The notes under the pieces were generated by a model that saw only the letters and a list, made by a program, of their open reading frames with translations, had not been told where the DNA came from and made no database searches. The translations under genes and the position numbers were made by a program. Source: Micromonosporaceae bacterium (lineage in GTDB: Bacteria; Actinomycetota; Actinomycetes; Mycobacteriales; Micromonosporaceae). Taken from it: DNA of 5,921 bases. Location of the stretch: positions 1 through 5,921 of the forward strand of contig JADGHA010000289.1 in assembly GCA_019689695.1 (NCBI GenBank), read 5' to 3'. This document shows, piece by piece, positions 4,933 through 5,921 of this stretch. Position 1 is the stretch's first letter, and the number at the start of each line of letters is the position of its first letter.

Positions 4933-5702
4933 GCCTGCACCACGACGAGCTCTCCTACCTGGCCGGCCAGCGTGTCCCGCGCGGCGGCGGGCAGCCCGGA
5001 ATCGGTGACCAGGACGTGCGCCGCGTCCAGGGCCGCGATCGAGGAGATGCCGACGGTGCCCCACTTGGTGTGGTCGGCCAGCACCACCAGCCGCTCGCCG
5101 GCGGCGACCAGGGCCCGGTTGGTCTCCGCCTCCATCAGGTTGGGCGTGGTGTAGCCGGCCCGCTCGCTCATCCCGTGCACGCCGAGGAAGACCAGATCCA
5201 GGTGGAGTGACCGGATCGTCGCCACCGCGACCGGGCCGACCAGAGCGTCCGACGGGGTGCGGACGCCGCCGGTGAGCACCACGGTCTGGTCGGGCCGCCC
5301 GGCCCGGAAGAACACGTCCGCCACCGGGATCGAGTTGGTCACCACGGTCAGCTCCGGCACGCCGGCCAGCCGGCGGGCGAGCGCGGCGGTGGTGGTCCCG
5401 GCCGAGAGCGCGATGGCGAGCCCCGGTGCGACCAGGTCGGCGGCCCGGGCAGCGATGGCCGACTTCTCGGCCCGCTGGCGGGCCGACTTCGCCGCGAAGC
5501 CGGGCTCGTCGGTCGAGCCGGGCGGCAGCGCGGTCGCCCCGCCGTGCACCTTGGCCAGCAGGCCGCGGTGGGCCAGCGCCTCCAGGTCACGCCGGATGGT
5601 CATGTCGGAGACGCCGAACTCGGCGACCAGGTCGGCGACCTTGACGCCGCCGGAGCGGCGCACCCGTTCGAGAATCGCGGCCTGCCGCTGGGGAGCCAGC
5701 AT
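4929..5702 (-). CDS. DeoR-family transcriptional regulator
   Basis: This 257-aa protein has the full layout of a DeoR-family sugar regulator. The N-terminal helix-turn-helix covers about 5-56: QRQAAILERV, then VADLVAEFGVSDMTIRRDLE with the family signature, and LLAKVHGGA. The C-terminal sensor domain covers about 75-235: SAGTTTAALARRL at 100-112 (the phosphate-binding G-T-T loop), TNSIPVAD, LTGGVRTPSDALVGP, VFLGVHGMSERAGYTTPNLMEAETNRAL at 171-198, and LADHTKWG at 208-215. Such proteins usually repress their own operon and release DNA on binding a phosphorylated sugar; with galT downstream, galactose-1-phosphate or a related ester is a reasonable guess. The preferred start is ATG at 5702; GTG immediately before it (5705) and TTG at 5741 are alternatives, but family members normally begin a few residues before QRQ. 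The galT start overlaps its stop. Confidence 0.94.
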   Translation of the reverse strand: MLAPQRQAAILERVRRSGGVKVADLVAEFGVSDMTIRRDLEALAHRGLLAKVHGGATALPPGSTDEPGFAAKSARQRAEKSAIAARAADLVAPGLAIALSAGTTTAALARRLAGVPELTVVTNSIPVADVFFRAGRPDQTVVLTGGVRTPSDALVGPVAVATIRSLHLDLVFLGVHGMSERAGYTTPNLMEAETNRALVAAGERLVVLADHTKWGTVGISSIAALDAAHVLVTDSGLPAAARDTLAGQVGELVVVQA

Positions 5703-5730
5703 CACGCCACCAATCGCACAGTTTCCAACG

Positions 5731-5757
5731 CGTACGAACAATACCGTACACGAAACA
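5731..5757 (-). promoter_or_regulatory. Candidate promoter/operator of the DeoR-galT operon
   Basis: Two similar plus-strand words lie in tandem: CGTACGAACA at 5731-5740 and CGTACACGAAACA at 5745-5757, with starts 14 bp apart. CGTACG is itself palindromic. On the minus strand, TATTGT (5743 to 5738) fits a TANNNT -10 element and would give a leader of about 30 nt to the ATG at 5702. Repeated direct motifs near the start are common operators for DeoR-type repressors. This stretch is also noticeably more AT-rich than its surroundings. No strong -35 is visible. Confidence 0.35.
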
Positions 5758-5838
5758 GCGGATCAGATGTGAGGCAGGTTACATGCGGCTCGCCAGCACG
5801 CGCTGGTTCCCCCCAGGGGGAGGGGTAACGACCACTCC

Positions 5839-5921
5839 ATGGCGACACAGCAGGAGACGACGCTTCGCCCCACGCCGGCCGTCCCGCTGCCCGGGGTGGA
5901 GATGGACGAGAGCCGGGCGGG
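5839..5921 (+). CDS. Start of a divergent plus-strand gene, cut by the window end
   Basis: An ATG at 5839 opens a frame that stays open to the window edge, giving 27 codons beginning MATQQETTLRPTP and including a Pro-rich stretch. Codon thirds are strongly G/C, as in neighbouring genes. The purine-rich GGGGGAGGGG at 5816-5825 could serve as a ribosome site, but at 13 nt from the ATG it is far. The same bases can fold into a small hairpin with the CCCCCC before them (5809-5814). Too little is present to name a family. Its divergent position next to the DeoR-galT operon would fit a sugar transporter or a second galactose gene, but nothing in the visible residues supports that. Confidence 0.5.
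   Translation, partial: MATQQETTLRPTPAVPLPGVEMDESRA

Noticed and set aside
4933..5064. Extension of galT to an upstream start (399 aa)
   Set aside because: The added residues are an Arg/Gly-rich shadow of the DeoR gene. ATG at 4932 gives the usual galT length and an ATGA overlap.

Overview
The window is very GC-rich, with strong G/C bias at third codon positions, ATGA-type gene overlaps and a gene repertoire typical of Actinomycetota. I infer an actinobacterium, plausibly Micromonosporaceae; nothing in the window fixes the genus. No rRNA, tRNA, CRISPR array or recognisable insertion sequence is present.

Left part (1-1122): a single plus-strand gene encodes an AbiEi-like winged helix joined to a DUF559/Vsr-like endonuclease domain. 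It is bracketed by two inverted copies of a hairpin-forming repeat (61 of 66 positions identical). The right copy is an 85-base palindrome with a 23-bp perfect outer stem and starts 3 nt after the stop codon. Upstream of the gene lie two direct TATCCACAG repeats with a perfect palindrome between them. This nuclease-plus-hairpin unit is the best candidate in the window for an undescribed system.

Middle part (1136-3401, minus strand): three genes are joined by ATGA overlaps. In transcription order they are an alpha/beta hydrolase that may be leaderless, a 44-aa small protein of unknown function, and an unusual fusion. The fusion joins a peptidase S51/cyanophycinase-like glutamine-amidotransferase fold to a domain resembling the C-terminal (DALR and tail) part of cysteinyl-tRNA synthetase.

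Degenerate part (about 3420-3866): two gene remnants meet at about 3600. The left one is a minus-strand 3' end, possibly from a flavodoxin-like NAD(P)H oxidoreductase. The right one is the plus-strand 3' part of an MmyB-type regulator. Their orientation is what a single deletion through a divergent regulator/target pair would leave.

Right part (3865-5921): a DeoR-family repressor and galT (galactose-1-phosphate uridylyltransferase) form a minus-strand operon with an ATGA overlap. A plus-strand gene begins divergently at 5839 and runs off the window. The pair suggests a sugar-phosphate-responsive Leloir galactose module. Neither galK nor galE lies downstream of galT here.
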